A stretch of 64,000 nucleotides of DNA from Plasmodium relictum (lineage: Eukaryota > Apicomplexa > Aconoidasida > Haemosporida > Plasmodiidae), in NCBI RefSeq assembly GCF_900005765.1, contig NC_041692.1, forward strand, positions 930,001 through 994,000, written 5' to 3'. The notes under the pieces were generated by a model. That model saw nothing but the letters and a program-made list of their open reading frames with translations, did not search any database and was not told the DNA's origin. The translations under genes and the position numbers were made by a program. This document shows positions 22,828-37,100 of the stretch, piece after piece; the first letter of the stretch is position 1; the number at the start of each line of letters is the position of its first letter.

Positions 22828-25629
22828 ACTATATAGAAGTAGGTATAAAAATAAATAAATATATATGTATAAACGTTAAAAAAAAAAAAAATTACAATGA
22901 TTTTTATAATCTTTATCTCATTACTTGCATAATATAATTATTTTAAACTTAAAAGATTAGTTCATCTATTATAAATTACTAATATTTAAAAAAAATTAAG
23001 AAAAAAACAAGAATATAACAGAACTAAAAAATTTTTGTATTTAAAGTTAAATAATATAATACATTTATATATTTTACATATATACATTAACTAATTATAT
23101 ATGATAAATAATTTCATTATTTTATTTGTATGCAATAGAGAGACTATATTTCTTCTTTTATTTAATGAAGCAACAGAAAAAAAAATAATTTTTTTTTTGA
23201 AGTATTAATTTCCTAAAAGTTTATATCCAATATAATTTATTTTTTCTATTTTCATTTTTTATTTTTTTATTTTTAATCTAAAAAATGTGTGTATCATTTA
23301 AAAAATAAAATAAGCATAAATTTGTTCATTATATTTTTAAAAAATTGTAATTTTTTTTTATTTGTATATTAAAATTTAAAGAAATTTTTTTTTTTTTTTA
23401 TTACACAATGTTGCTGTAAATATTGAACATAATTTTTTTTTTTAAATTATTAATAAAAATATTTTTTTTTTCATTTTTTTTTCTTAATACATTATTGAAT
23501 TTTCATCCTTCAAATAAATACCTACAAAGTATATGAAATATAGAAAAAATCCTTTTTTTGATAAATTGTTATGAAAATTAAAAAAAAAAAAGTTAATATA
23601 AATATAAGAAAAATAAAACAATTGGAAATAATTAAATTAGTTATGATAAAAATATTCTACTTTTTATCAATTAATATAAAAGAATATTTTTATTATCATA
23701 TGAAAAATATGTGAGTAAAATATTTCTTTCCATTTATTTTTCTTTTTTCTATATGCATAATTTTTTACTAATTTTCTTTTTATATAAAGTAAATTTAAAA
23801 AAGACTAAATCTTTAGATAAATATATTGATGAAAAGATCATAATTTAAGTATTTAGGATTTTTATACCTTTGAAAAAAATTCTTACACATATATTAATTT
23901 TTTTTTTTTTAATTTATAAAAAATACAATTTTTATAAATTAAGTCATGTACAAAAATACGACCAAGAAAATGTCTTAATATAAAATTATCATAGTTCACA
24001 GTATTTAATTATTTCAAATTTTTTTTGAATAACCAATTATTTTTTTAATAACAGTTATTTTATCATACTAATGATTAAATTATAATTAATAAATGACTTT
24101 TTTTTTTTTTTTTTTTCTTTGCCCTACTCTTCTTTTTCTAGATCATTTATGAATAGAAATATAATTATATTTTATAATTGTTTTCTTAGAAGTACTAATT
24201 AGAAAATAGTATTTAATTTTTTATTATTAGAAGTGTATCCTTTCTCTTATTACTAGAAAAATCAAAAAAAAAAAAAAAAGAAAAAATAAATATTAATTGA
24301 AATTACTACTATTTAATTATTTAAATCTTAAAAAAAAAAATCACTAAAATTTTATCTTTGTTATGTATACGAAAGCATAAGAGTTATTCTAATGAAACAA
24401 AAGCGTTTTTCATTTATGTATAATATATCATTTTAAGAAAAAAAAAAATTCATAATATGTATATTTTTGCTAGTAATCCATTAACTCCTTTTTTTACCTA
24501 ATATAGTCATCCTTTTTTACTTTTGAAAACTTTAAATAAAAAGATAAAAGGAAAATAGGTTAGCAGTAAAAAGTAAATATGACAATAGAATGTTAGAGAA
24601 TGTCATAATAATTCATGTATTTAAAGATACATAATATTTTATTTTTACCACTTTTGCACACATTAAATTTTATATATGGAATTATTTATTTCTTCACAAT
24701 TTTTAATTTTACAGCTTTTATTTTTACACTATTATAATAATTTTAATAAAATATCAAAAATATTTATATATGCTAAAATATAGAATTTTTGTATTTCATT
24801 GTTTAATATGTAAATATATTTGTTCATGCTTAATAATATAAAAAAAATACTTAATTATGAATTTAATAAAAAAAAAAAAAAAATCATAAAAGGTAAAAAC
24901 AAATATAAATATATAGACCAAATAAACATAAAAAAAAAAAAAAATTAAAGTGCATAAATGAATATATATTCTAAATATATAAATATTGTGTTTTGTAAAT
25001 ATTATATTATAAATGTATAAAAAAAGTATAAAAAAATGATATATATATATATATAAAAGAGAAATTAATATACCTATTTCTTTCCACAAACGACAGAATT
25101 TAAATAATTATAAAAAAAAAAAGTTTAAAAAATTACAATCAATTTTGTGAAGTATATTTAAATATGTATAACTTTCTTATTTACTTGGAAAAATGCACAC
25201 TTTTTTTTAAATAAAAATTATTTTAAATTTTCATATTGAATGGAATACAAATTAATAAAAGACATAGAAGCACAATATTAACTTTAAAATTTTCATTTAT
25301 ACTTAAAAAAATTAATAGATTTATATATTATCATATTTGTGAATAAAGAATATTTCTTTTATATTGCCAATAAATGAATGCAAATATATTTTTTTTCTCT
25401 TATTAAATACATACAAATGTATAATATATGTACGCATATGTACAAATATCAATAATTTTAACAACACATGCATTAATTCTTATATTAAAATTTTAATTTA
25501 TATTAATGTGAGCGGATTAAAAGAAAAAATAGAGAAAAAAAAAATAAATATTATATATATTATTTTAAACACATACATATTTGCAGGAGAAATAATAAAT
25601 TATTATTCATATATATATTATACACAATT

Positions 25630-25666
<37 letters not shown>

Positions 25667-25900
25667 TATATATGCGTTATACATAAAAAAAAAAAAAAAA
25701 AAAAAATTATATTCTAAAAAAAGATGTATTGGGTCTTTTCAAGAATTTCTATATTAAAAATTAAGAAAAAAAAATCTATCTTTTTTTTTCACTTGTAGAT
25801 ATATCCAATTAAGGAAATAATTAAAATATATTATCTTAAATTTTTTCATTTCTTCATTTATTTTTTTTTTTATGCACTTTCTTCTATTCCATAACTGAAA
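22828..25900. other. Intergenic spacer of 3.1 kb, no gene seen
   Basis: Runs between the 5' end of the DUF2009 gene and the 3' end of CAF1. It is very A+T-rich with many homopolymer tracts and a (TA)n run at about 25634-25664. Short open frames near 24796-25089 and 25364-25663 lack a good ATG or contain long Ile/Tyr repeats from (TA)n sequence; I do not regard them as genes. No tRNA-like clover or G+C island was seen. Confidence 0.5.
25634..25664. repeat. (TA)n microsatellite
   Basis: About 31 bases of pure alternating T and A, read directly from the sequence, 3' of CAF1. Dinucleotide runs of this kind are common between Plasmodium genes and usually vary in length between isolates. Confidence 0.85.
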
Positions 25901-27533
25901 TCAAGTTTCATAAAAATTTTTTTGGTCTTTATTTTTAAAATCATAATTTGAATAATTAAAATTATTATCCGATGATTCAAAAACTGCATAGTTCTCAGTA
26001 TGAGTTTTCTTATCTGGAAAGCTATTTTCATTATAATTGTCATTTATATTTAATTCATCCTTTTTATCGTTGTATATAGATTTATTATTATTTTTGTCAT
26101 TAAATAATTTGTTTTTCATCTTATCAGGAAATAATTCTATATGAGAATTATAATATTGCTGATTAGCTGTATTAATTTCATTATTATTAAAGTAAAAATT
26201 TGAATTATTTACAATGTTATTATTCATATTTATATTATCCATTGGATTGTCGTTATTAATATAAAAATTATTTAAACTTTCATTATCTACTTGTTTGTCC
26301 GCATAATTATTTGCAATATTTATATTTTCATTTAAATTGTTATAATTCTTCAGAGAGTTCTTAAAAGTGTGCGATAATTTAATTTTATTTAAATTATTCA
26401 CTATATTAAAATTGTTCATCTCATTATGAATAAGATCATTGCAATTATTTATGTTTTTATTAATCATATTGTTGAAAATATTAATATCTGAGTTACCGTC
26501 ATTATTGTTGGTATTATTATTTATATTATAATTATTTTCATTACTTATACTATTATTTATACTTTTACTTAAAATACTACCATTATTTAAATCATTAATA
26601 TTTGTATTATTTTCATTACCACATGTATTATTATTAGATAAATTATTTTTTGTTAAAAAATGCTGAGTATTACTTTTGCTAGAATTTTTGCATAATTTAC
26701 TATTATCTGATTTAAAATAATTCATATTGCTTAAAAAATTATTATAAGTATTCTTATCTGCAATATCATTTGAATTACTAATAAGAAACGTTTTTTCATT
26801 TTTCATTTCACTATTTAAATGCTCATTAAAATTTAGAGCTTTCGTAATTTCTCCTGTATCATTTGCAAAATTAGCAAATTCTATATTTCCATTTTTTTTT
26901 TGATTAACTAAATTATAATTATTGATACTTTTTAAATTTTTATTACCAATATTAACTGTGTTGTTTTTACTATTATTATTATTATTAGTAGTGTCATTAT
27001 TATTGATACTATTATTGCTATCATTATTATCTTTATTATTATTATTATCTTTATTATTATCTTTATTATTATTATTATTATCTTTATTATTATCTTTATT
27101 ATTATTATTATTATCTTTATTATTATCTTTATTATTATTATTATTATTATTATTATCTTTATTATCTTTATTATTATTATCTTTATTATCCTTATTATTA
27201 TTATCTTTATTATCCTTATTATTATTATTATTGTTTTTATTTTTATTATTATTAGTAGTAATAGTATTATTATTTTTATTGCTATTATTACTGCTATTAT
27301 TATCTTTAATATTATTACTGTTGGTGTTGCAACTATTATTATCTTTAATGTAATTATTATTATTATTACTATTGTTATTTTTATTTTTATCGTTATTAAT
27401 ATTATTTTTGTTCATAGTAGTATGATTATTATTACTGCTATTAGTATTATTACTATTGATATTATTGTTAATATTATTACTATTATTATTATTCTTATTA
27501 TTATTATTATTCCTATTCTTACTATTATTTTTA

Positions 27534-27588
<55 letters not shown>

Positions 27589-30500
27589 CATTATTATTAT
27601 TATTAGTAGTAGTAGTAGTAATAGCATTAGAAACACCGTTAATATTATCAGAATTATTTTTATTACTACTACAACTAATATTTTTATTGCCGCTATTATC
27701 TTTATTATTATTTTTTTCATTGGTATTATAATTATTCATTGTATTTAAACTTTTGTTATTTTTATTTGAATTATTTGTATTATACCTATTTGAATTAGTG
27801 CTATTTTTAAGTTCATTATTATCCATTGAATTTTTATTTATTGAATTATTAACAATATTTAAATTATTTGTATTGCTTTTATTACTAGTATTTATATAAG
27901 TCATGCTATTCACATTTACGTAATTTAATTTGTTGTTTGTATTTATATTGTTATTATGGTTATTATTTGAATTAAAATTATTTTTTATAATATTGTTATT
28001 AGAATAATTACTATTATTATTATTTATATTTGGTAATTTTGTTTCGTTGCTATTTATCATATTTGAATGATTAACATTAGTAATAATATTAGTAGTAGAA
28101 TAATTCATATTCTTAATAAACGAGTTGTTTTTCATTGTATCATTACTATTATTACTCATATGAACTAAATTACAGTGAGGGTTAATATTTAAATTATTAG
28201 TTACATTTTTACTTAAACTATTATTTTTATCATCTTTGCAATTATTACTTTTCATAATATTAATATTTTGGGAAATCATGTTTGTATTATCAGAATTATT
28301 ATTATTTATATCGTTCTTATTTAGAAAATTATTACTTTGTATTACATTATTTGGTAAATCATTACTTAGTACATTTTTAAAATTGCCTTTGAAATTGATA
28401 TTAGCATTATTTGAAATAATATTTTTATAACCCATGTGCACAGTATTAATTTTATTCATTATATTTTTATTCACATTACTTTTATTATTATTATTTACAT
28501 TATCTAGACATTTTTTATCAATTTCATTTTCATCTAAATTATTTTTATTATTTACATTATTTAACACATTTACATAATTTAAATTACTGGAATAATTGTT
28601 AAAAGAATTATATTTAGTTGAACAAGAATAATAATCATAATTAGTTACATTATTATTCATTTGATTATTAGAATTATTCGCTATATTATATGAATTGAAA
28701 TTCATGTTATTTAAAAATGAATGGGTATTGTTGTAATTATTAAAATTCATGCTTGGTGAATATAAATTATTGCCAATTACATTTCCTGATAAGGCATTGT
28801 TGTTAGATTGATATGTATTTTTATTTAAATTAACTATATCTTCAGAATTATTTAAATTATGCATACTGTTATTTTGTAAATTATTCAATTCATTTATATT
28901 ATTACTCTGCAAAGAATTTAAATTACTCATGTTGGTATTTGATAAATTATTTAAATTGTTTACATCTGCATTTAAAGTACTCGCATTAATATTATTATTC
29001 AATCCATTAATGCCAATATTATTATTTAAGTTATTAACATTCATACTGTTTAAACTTACATTACTATTTATGTTATTTATATTTATACTATTATTTAAAC
29101 TAATATTATTATTTAAATTATTTATATTCATATTATTATTTAAACTACTCAAGTTATTTATGTTACCTAAAATCATAGCATTATTTAAGTTCGTCATATT
29201 GTTGCTTGTATTAGTTATATTAGCGTTGATAATACCATTATTAAAATTTGTTATATTTGCATTGTTAATATTGTTTAAATTTGTTATATTATCATTTGCT
29301 AAATTATTTATGTCATTATTTAAATTACTGCTTATATTTCTTGGAATATCATTAAAAATATTATTCATTAATTTAGAATTATCTAAATTGTTTTTATTAA
29401 TATTAGTAGAATAATTCATGTTATTATTATCATTGTTCTTATTATTTAAAAAGGAATTGCTCATAGGAATCCTTAGATTTTTATTAATAGAATTAATTAA
29501 ATGAGGTGAATACTTATTTATATTGAAATTACTTATGTTGTTATTACTATATACATCGTTTGTAATGTAATTATGTGTGGTTATATTACTTATATTTGCC
29601 AAACTGTTGTAATTATTTTGATTCATATCTCCATAAACATTATGCATCATATCATTTTTAATATTTGTTTTTGATATATTCTTATTAAAATTTGAGGAAT
29701 ATTCTTTGTTATCTACAAAATTAGTTAACACATTATTATTTTGAGAGCTGAGTAAGTTGCTCTTACCACCTATATAAATATTATTATTATTCTTTAAATA
29801 ATTGCTACTATGATTGTTACTGTTATGAAATTTATTTGAGTTATCTTCTAACTTAGGATTATAGTTCTTAATAGTTGATCCTAATCCATATATAATGCCC
29901 GAGTATTTTTTATCATCAATTTTATTATCAAAATATAATTCCATCAATTTAAAAAAAGTTTTACATGTAACTAAGGAATCCGACCCTGCTTGATGTTGTC
30001 TTCCTATTCTTTTTACACTTAAAATTTCACTGATTTTTTGCAAAGAATAAGTTCTGCTTAATTGTTTAATATTTAAATTTAATAATAAATATTTTATATC
30101 ATAAAGAGATGGAAAAAAATCATTCAATAATTCAAAAAAAGCAATTTCATTTTGAGGTAAAGCAGAGCATGTCAATATTTTCAATAAATACGCAAAGTCA
30201 TAACAACCATGAAATGATATCCATTTAACATCTTCATTCATAACTAAACCAGATGACATAATTACTTCCCCAAAATGCAATAACTCTATTCCCAGTGATT
30301 GATGCTTTTCAAAATTTATACCACTTAATTTTAAAAAATCAATGGAATTTTGAGCATACATATCACTATCAAGATCAAACTTAAAATTAAATTGCCATGT
30401 TGATACCTTTGGTAATTCTCCTTTACCATTAGAAAAAGTAACACCTAACTGTATAACTTTTAATAAATCTACATTGCATTTTATTGTTTGATAATTATAA

Positions 30501-30652
30501 TCTAACACATTTCCAGTTGGTCTAGCAACAATTCCTGGAAATTCAGTATCAATAGCAACATAAGGATGATTTTCAACTACATCTCGTATTCTTTCAAACT
30601 CCTCCTCTAAGTTGTTCGCCCATACATCTACTATTTTCGTTCTCTCATCCAT
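25901..30652 (-). CDS. CAF1: CCR4-associated factor 1 (CAF1/POP2 deadenylase) with Asn-rich extension
   Basis: An intronless frame of 1583 residues from ATG 30652. Residues 1-258 are a complete DEDD-type 3'-5' exoribonuclease domain. 'AIDTEFPG' supplies D35 and E37, 'FHGCYDFAYLL' supplies D152, and 'GRQHQAGSDS' supplies H220 and D225; the H-D spacing of five matches CNOT7-type enzymes. CAF1 is a catalytic subunit of the CCR4-NOT complex and shortens mRNA poly(A) tails in the cytoplasm. In Plasmodium it is linked to stage-specific gene expression. Residues 259-1583 are an unusual extension dominated by Asn, with Ser, Asp, Lys, Ile and Met. It includes a pure Asn run and a KDN-type minisatellite (separate entries). 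CAF1 proteins elsewhere are about 250-450 residues. The extension is presumably disordered. It is not a frameshift product: the frame stays open and ends NKDQKNFYET. Confidence 0.95.
27020..27235 (-). repeat. In-frame minisatellite encoding KDN/N repeats in CAF1
   Basis: On the plus strand this reads as repeated TTATTATCTTTATTA-type units. On the coding strand it gives alternating KDN and Asn runs such as KDNKDNNNKDNKDNNN. Unit lengths vary by whole codons, so the frame is kept. This is the type of slippage-prone tract expected to differ between strains. Confidence 0.85.
27536..27606 (-). repeat. Trinucleotide (AAT)n run encoding poly-Asn in CAF1
   Basis: An almost uninterrupted ATT repeat on the plus strand (AAT on the coding strand) of about 70 bases, encoding roughly 20 consecutive Asn. 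It explains the long poly-Leu/poly-Ile/poly-Ser frames on the opposite strand and in the other frames, which are not genes. Confidence 0.85.
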
Positions 30653-30791
30653 GTATTAAATAAAAAGTCTTTCTTATACATTTAAATAACACAAATTTTT
30701 TTCGCATAATATATATTATTTATTTTAATCACTTCAAATATTTATCTCTTTCGTTTTACTCTTTCACCTTCCTAAATTTATGATATACATA

Positions 30792-30794
<3 letters not shown>

Positions 30795-30859
<65 letters not shown>
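30795..30859. repeat. Long (TA)n microsatellite
   Basis: About 65 bases of uninterrupted alternating A and T, followed by a poly(T) tract, 140-205 bases upstream of the CAF1 ATG. It is the longest dinucleotide run in the window. It may affect promoter nucleosome structure, but that is inference. Confidence 0.9.
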
Positions 30860-30866
<7 letters not shown>

Positions 30867-32287
30867 CTCCTTTATTGAAAATTCAATTTCTTATCTCCTT
30901 AATTATATTTATTTTTTTTATTTTTTGAAAGAAATCGAAGAATAAAAATATATATTAATTTTTTATTATTTTCTCTCAAAATTTACACTTAAAATTATTA
31001 AAAATGATTTCTTTAAAAATACCCGTTATAGTTCTTTTTTGATTTACTATAAAAATAAAAAAATAATTTTCATTTATATGTATTTTGTTAATTTGTTTAT
31101 ATATATATATATATATATATTACACGATTATGCACACGTTAATTTTAATTTTTTATTATTTTTTTTTAAATAGAATATTGTTAAATATTAATACCTAAAA
31201 ATATTTTTAGGTAAAATAATAAATGCAAAATATATATGTATATATATCTGCAATAATTAAAAAATTTAGTTTTTATATTATTATGAAATATAAAATTATC
31301 ACACTAATATTGTAAAAATTGGTTTATCAATATATTTTTTTTTTTTTTTTTTTAAATACATTTAAAAAAGCCAATCTTTCATTTAAAATATTATTTAGTT
31401 TTGTGATATTTTATCCTTATATTATATAAAATAGCCTATAAAAATAAAATTAATCCAATAATTATATTAATAAAATCTTAGGCATCAAAATCATGAGAAA
31501 AATACATTCATGGTTATATCTATATACCACATACATACATAAAAAAAGATATTCAAATTTATTACAAATGAAATAAAAAAGATTTATATATATATATATA
31601 TATATATATTTAAAAAGAATAAAAATATACAAGCATACTTAATTTTATTTTATTTTTTTTTTTTTTACTTCGTGAAAAATCAAATAAAAAATAAAATTTT
31701 TTAATAAATACTTATATTTAAATGCATGAACTATTATATAAATATTAAAAAGGTAGTATTATATTTATTTTTTTATTTTTAAAAAAAGTTAATTTCATTT
31801 TTTTAAAATTGTAAAAATTGTCATGCTTTCTTTCAGGAATTATGAAAATATATTTAAAAAAAATATATATGTTTCAAAAATGAAAATAAAGTATTAAGAA
31901 TTGATTTTTTTATTTATATGCATATATATATGTATTAAATGACAATAAATTTTTTTTATATGTATCACGTTCATTTTTTTTTTTTTTAACTTGCACAAAA
32001 GTGTTTTAAAAATAAATTATTTGAATAATAATTAACATATTTTTTACTCAAATATAAGTGTAGCATGAATAAACATTTTTCTATTTTAAGTTGTTTTTTC
32101 TTCATGTAATAAATTAAATTACAAAATTATCATAAATCTTAAAAAAAAAATAGATACACGTACTTCTGTGCAAAAATTTTTATTTTTAATATCTTTGTTT
32201 TTCTTCTTTGTATAATCCAAAACAAAAGTGAAAATTGAGCTTATTTAAATAAATAATCTATTTATATACATAACAAATATCACAAAA

Positions 32288-32395
32288 ATGAATTATTCGA
32301 TTTTCTTAATTACCTTAATTTTTCTACTTAACTATTATTGCAATGTTTCAAAAGAAAACCATCTATTTTTTTTTTTTTTTCTAAGAATTTATTAA
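32288..32395 (+). CDS. Orphan signal-peptide-like short ORF, doubtful
   Basis: ATG 32288 opens a 35-codon frame whose start (MNYSIFLITLIFLLNYYC) looks like a cleavable signal peptide, followed by NVSKENH and then five Phe from a poly(T) tract. The poly(T) ends CTAAG, like a splice acceptor, and the next bases continue open for about 14 codons. However, the only donor in between (AAT|GTTTCA) would make an intron of about 40 bases, too short for this genome. No further exon was found. It could be a relic of a secreted-protein gene or chance. Confidence 0.2.
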   Translation: MNYSIFLITLIFLLNYYCNVSKENHLFFFFFLRIY

Positions 32396-34121
32396 AAATT
32401 GATCTAAATAAAAAATATAAAATGAAAAATTAAAATACAAAAAAGAAAAAAGCAACAAAAATCTAATTTTATGTATTTAAATTTTATCTATCTATATATA
32501 TATTACATACATTTCTGTATATATTATTTTATTTTATTTTTTTTATTATTTTACATATAATATATATATTAAACAATATATTTAAAATTATGTTTCCATT
32601 GTAATTTAATTTTATATGCACATTATCATGGTTGAAAAATGCAATTAATGTCCCTTTAATAATAAATGCAAAAAAGAAAAAAAAATAAATTAAAACAAAA
32701 ATTTAAGGAAAAAAAAAAAACAAAAAAATAATTTTTTACAAAATAAACTCAGTTTCTACATGTTTTTTTTTAAATGATAAATCTATTATAAAATATGAAA
32801 TAGAAAATATAATAAAATAAAATTTTACAACATATATTTAAAAATTAATATTTAATATAAAAAATGTCATTAAAATAAAAGAAATGTAAAAATCTTATAT
32901 ATAATTATCTTAATATTAAAAAAAGAAAGTTAAGCAGAAGTAAAAATGTTCAATATAAAAATTTCTACAGAAAAAATTAAAGCATTACACCTATGTTAAA
33001 TGCATACATAAATAAAAAAAAAATGTGTTTTTTGTTTTTCCCATAAACATATTGCAATTCAATATTCTATCAATTAACTTATAAGAAAATTTAAGAAATA
33101 ATATTATTTCTGTAATTCTCTCGTTTAATATATATATATATATATAAAGAAGTTTATATTTTTTTATTTCTTTCTCTATACTTAAGTGAAATTAAAAATA
33201 GTTATTTTTAATTTTAAAAATTTATACTTCATGTAAATGAGTATATATTTTTTTTTTTTAATTATAAAAACTAAACAGAATTAAAATTTTTTTTAAAGAA
33301 ATTCCTTTATGAATCTTTATTTAGAGATTAATTCTATACGATTAAAATGTCTATCTGTTGATAATGATTTTTTATATAATTATTTTCTTTTTTTTGTTAT
33401 TATATCTTTAGAAATATATATTTAGACAGCTATTGGAAAGGAAAAAAAAATATTTTAATATATCTTTATATAAGTGAAAAAAAAATAAATTTTTCATTTC
33501 ATCTGTTGTTATAAGAAATGTTTTAATTAAAAAGTGTAATCTGAGTTAAATTTATGAAAACACAAAAAAAATAATTTTTCATTTTATATGATGAACTTCA
33601 TAGATATTAGCATCTTTTTTTTTATGTATAATTTTTAAATTTTCTTAATGTTAGGTATATTAATAAACAAAAAACATAAATAAAAAATGCTTTTAATGTT
33701 TACATATATATAATATTTTCATTTTTTAAAAATGAGTATTAAATAATAGCATAATTATTTATTTTCATTTTAATTTTTTATTAATTTTTTTTTTTTTTGT
33801 TATTAAAGTTTATATATATTCATTATAATCCTTTATATTATAGAAAATAATGACTTTTTTAAAAGCATAAACAAAAGGTATATAATTTTAATTAAAAATA
33901 GCTCTTAATTAACATATATTTTTTTTAATAAAACATAAAATCAACAAAAAATTAATATAAATAAAAAAAAAAAAATTTATTTTATTTAGGAAAAAATTAA
34001 AAAAAAAAAATTATTTCTTAAGAAATTTAAAGAAATTTTTCTTAATAATATTTATATGTGTACATATATATATACAGATGACATATTTTCTGTTTGTTTC
34101 TTTTATGTCAAATATATTATA

Positions 34122-37100
34122 TCAGCCCCATTGAATATACAACTTTTTGTTTACTCTTTTAATATATGAGAAATATGTGCCAATAAATACCAATATAATT
34201 AAAAACAATAATAGTAGCAAATTAAAGTTTTCAATTGTATCAAATGATCCATTTGGTTGATAATATGTAAAATAAAGATTGTTTCCCCAAGAAAATAATA
34301 GTGTAGTTGATTCTAATAAACTTTCATTAGATATAAATCCTTTTGAATTATATAAAATATCCGTATGTGTAATAAATTGATTAAAATATTTATAATAATT
34401 CTTATTTTGATCATCTCCTATATTAAGTGAAGAAATTTTATTAGTATCTAGTAAAAGTAATAAATGCTTATTTGTTATTCCTCTTTTTGTTTCAGTAAAG
34501 TTAAATGATTTCACATTATGATCTATTATGTAATTTTTTTCATTTATAACAATTTTTTGTTCATCAAATAAATCAACAAATTTTTCTTTTTTTGATGTTA
34601 GTATACTTAGAAATCCTGGATCTTTTTTATCTAATAATATTTCAATAATATGAAATACATATTTATTTAATTTTTCATTAAAATAATTTAAAATTACGTA
34701 ATTTTCATTTATCACTAAATGAAAAGGAGGTTTGCTATATTTATCTAGAATTTTTGAAAAAATAAGACTACCGCTAACACCATCAAGTATGTATAGTGTG
34801 TAATTTATATTCTGCTTGTTATTTGTTCTAGTAATATAGGATATTATATTATTATTAATATATTTATATGAAATAGAAGCGTCCTTATTTATTTTTATTG
34901 GGAAAAAAATATTTTTTTTTGTTATTGATTTTGAAAAAACTTCAATTTGTTCATTATTTATATTTATTAAATATGTTTTTATTAAACTAATTTTATTTTT
35001 ATGATTTTCTGTATTTACTGAATTAATTAACATATATCCCTCTATATAATTTTGAGATATATTTATATTATAAAAAAAAAGTTGATTTTCTTTTATATCT
35101 TCATCCATTTCATTATTGAAAACATTTATAACTTGAATATTTAATAAATTATCTATAATTATAATGGAAGAACTTTTTCTAAGGACAAAATAGTGCTGAA
35201 TTAAAAAAGAGTCTATTTTTTTTTCAAATATAATATCCCCATATAATATATCAAATATTAAAATATATGAACTCTTATCACTTTTAAAAATAGTTATCAC
35301 TGAATCTTTTGAAAATTTTTTAAATAAATGCAACTCATTCTTAGAATTTAGAATGATACTGCCATTATTGTTATTACCATCATTTCCGCTCTTTACATTA
35401 TCAATTTTATTATTTAAAAATATTATTTTTTTACCATTTTCAATTTCTGACCAATTATTCTTACCTGTACTAAAAGAACATAAGCGTTTTTTTAAAGAAA
35501 ACATGTTTGTTCCTTGAAATTTATTTCCATCAATTTTATATAAAATTAAACCAGTAAATAAATGAAAAGCAAAAATTATATTATTACAAGTTGATACAAG
35601 AATAACTGAACTTCCTGCATATTTACTACTGTGATGAAGAGAAAATTTTGTAAAAGAGTCTTTAAGTAAATTATTCGTCAAGGAAAATTTATAATGATTA
35701 TTTTTTTCATCATAATTTTTTGTTTCCTTTTTAGAATTAATTATAAAGTCACTTTTTAACTTTTTTTTATTACAAACGTTTAATAAATCCATTTTTTCTT
35801 CAATAGACAAATAAAAAAAATTGAAAGGAAATAAGGAAGAATCTTCTTTTTTTTTAACTATTTCTGCTATAAACGGTTTATTAAATGAATTTATTTTTTC
35901 TTTTATATATTTTTTCATATCATCCATTATTTGAAATTGAATATTATATGAATGTTTTTTGCCATTTTTTTTTAAATGTTGAAAATTGTAGAAGTATAAC
36001 TGATCAATATATGCTAATGATTCCTCTCTTGAATAGAATACATCATTTTCTTTATAAACTGTAAATGAAGAATCATTATATATACTAAAATAATAATTTT
36101 TGTTTTCTTCTGAGTTAAATATGCCTACAATAATTTCTCCATTATAGTAAATATTACTGCTTTTATTTAATATATTTAAAGTTTTTTCATTTTTCATTTC
36201 ATCTATATTTTTAATAATTATTTTGTTATTTTCATCACTTGCAATTATCATTTCTTTTTTATTATTTTTATTAATATAATAGCCTATAATTTCATTTTTT
36301 GTTACTTTTTTTATAAAATTCATCTTTCTATCGTAATAAATATATGCTAGTTCATATTCTCCTACATCAATAACAATATAATTATTAGTATTCCATTGTT
36401 CCCTTTCATCTTCATTTATAAATTTATTATTTTCAATGACTTCATTCTTAAATAATTGCTCTTCATCATTATTATTTATAATCATATAATTATAATAATA
36501 ATTTTCCCCTTTATTTATTAATTCTACCCAGTATAAATATTTTTTATTGTATATAATAACTACATTTTTATTATATACGCTAACATGATAATTAATTTTA
36601 TTATTTAATTTTAATTCTTCAATTTTTGTTGAATTTATAGTTTTTTTACTCGATATATCAATACTCATTATATAACAAAACAAATTATTATCAACATAGA
36701 ATAAAGTGGCAATATTATCTTCTAATAAAATTAGTTTTAAATAAATTAAATTTAAATTTAATTCCTTAAAGTAGATAGAATACATTGAATTATCAATTAT
36801 ATTACCAATATCTATTCTATTATCAAAAACAATAATTATATGTTCACCTTTTATTAAAAAATCTTCTATTATTTCATTTTTATATTCAAATATACTCAAT
36901 AAATAAGAATTCATAATATTATACACACTAATATAAGAATAAATATTAGTATCATTTATGTTAATTCCGTTTATGTCTTTTTCTGAATTATTTTTATAAA
37001 TTAATGCAACTGCATATTTTTCATCTCCATATAATTTTTTTATTTTTTCATCTTCTCTATGAGTTTTTACATATTGTAATTTACCTGGCAATAAGAAAAA

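Larger units (their letters stand above)
30653..34121. other. Intergenic spacer of 3.5 kb, no confident gene
   Basis: Lies upstream of CAF1 and downstream of EMC1. It contains a long (TA)n run (30795-30859), smaller ones (about 31101-31120 and 31584-31608) and many homopolymers. The only item of note is a 35-codon signal-peptide-like ORF at 32288-32395, listed separately. No RNA gene was seen. Confidence 0.5.

Noticed and set aside
24796-25663. Open frames of 97 and 99 codons in the spacer after CAF1
   Set aside because: No good ATG context, Ile/Tyr-rich from (TA)n sequence, no domain and no splice partner.
26922-27748. Several 90-143-codon frames of poly-Leu, poly-Ile or poly-Ser on both strands
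   Set aside because: They are out-of-frame or antisense readings of the AAT-rich repeats in the CAF1 extension.
28929-29414. Plus-strand Leu/Phe-rich frame of 161 codons
   Set aside because: Antisense to the Asn/Leu/Ile-rich repeats of CAF1; its composition follows from that strand.
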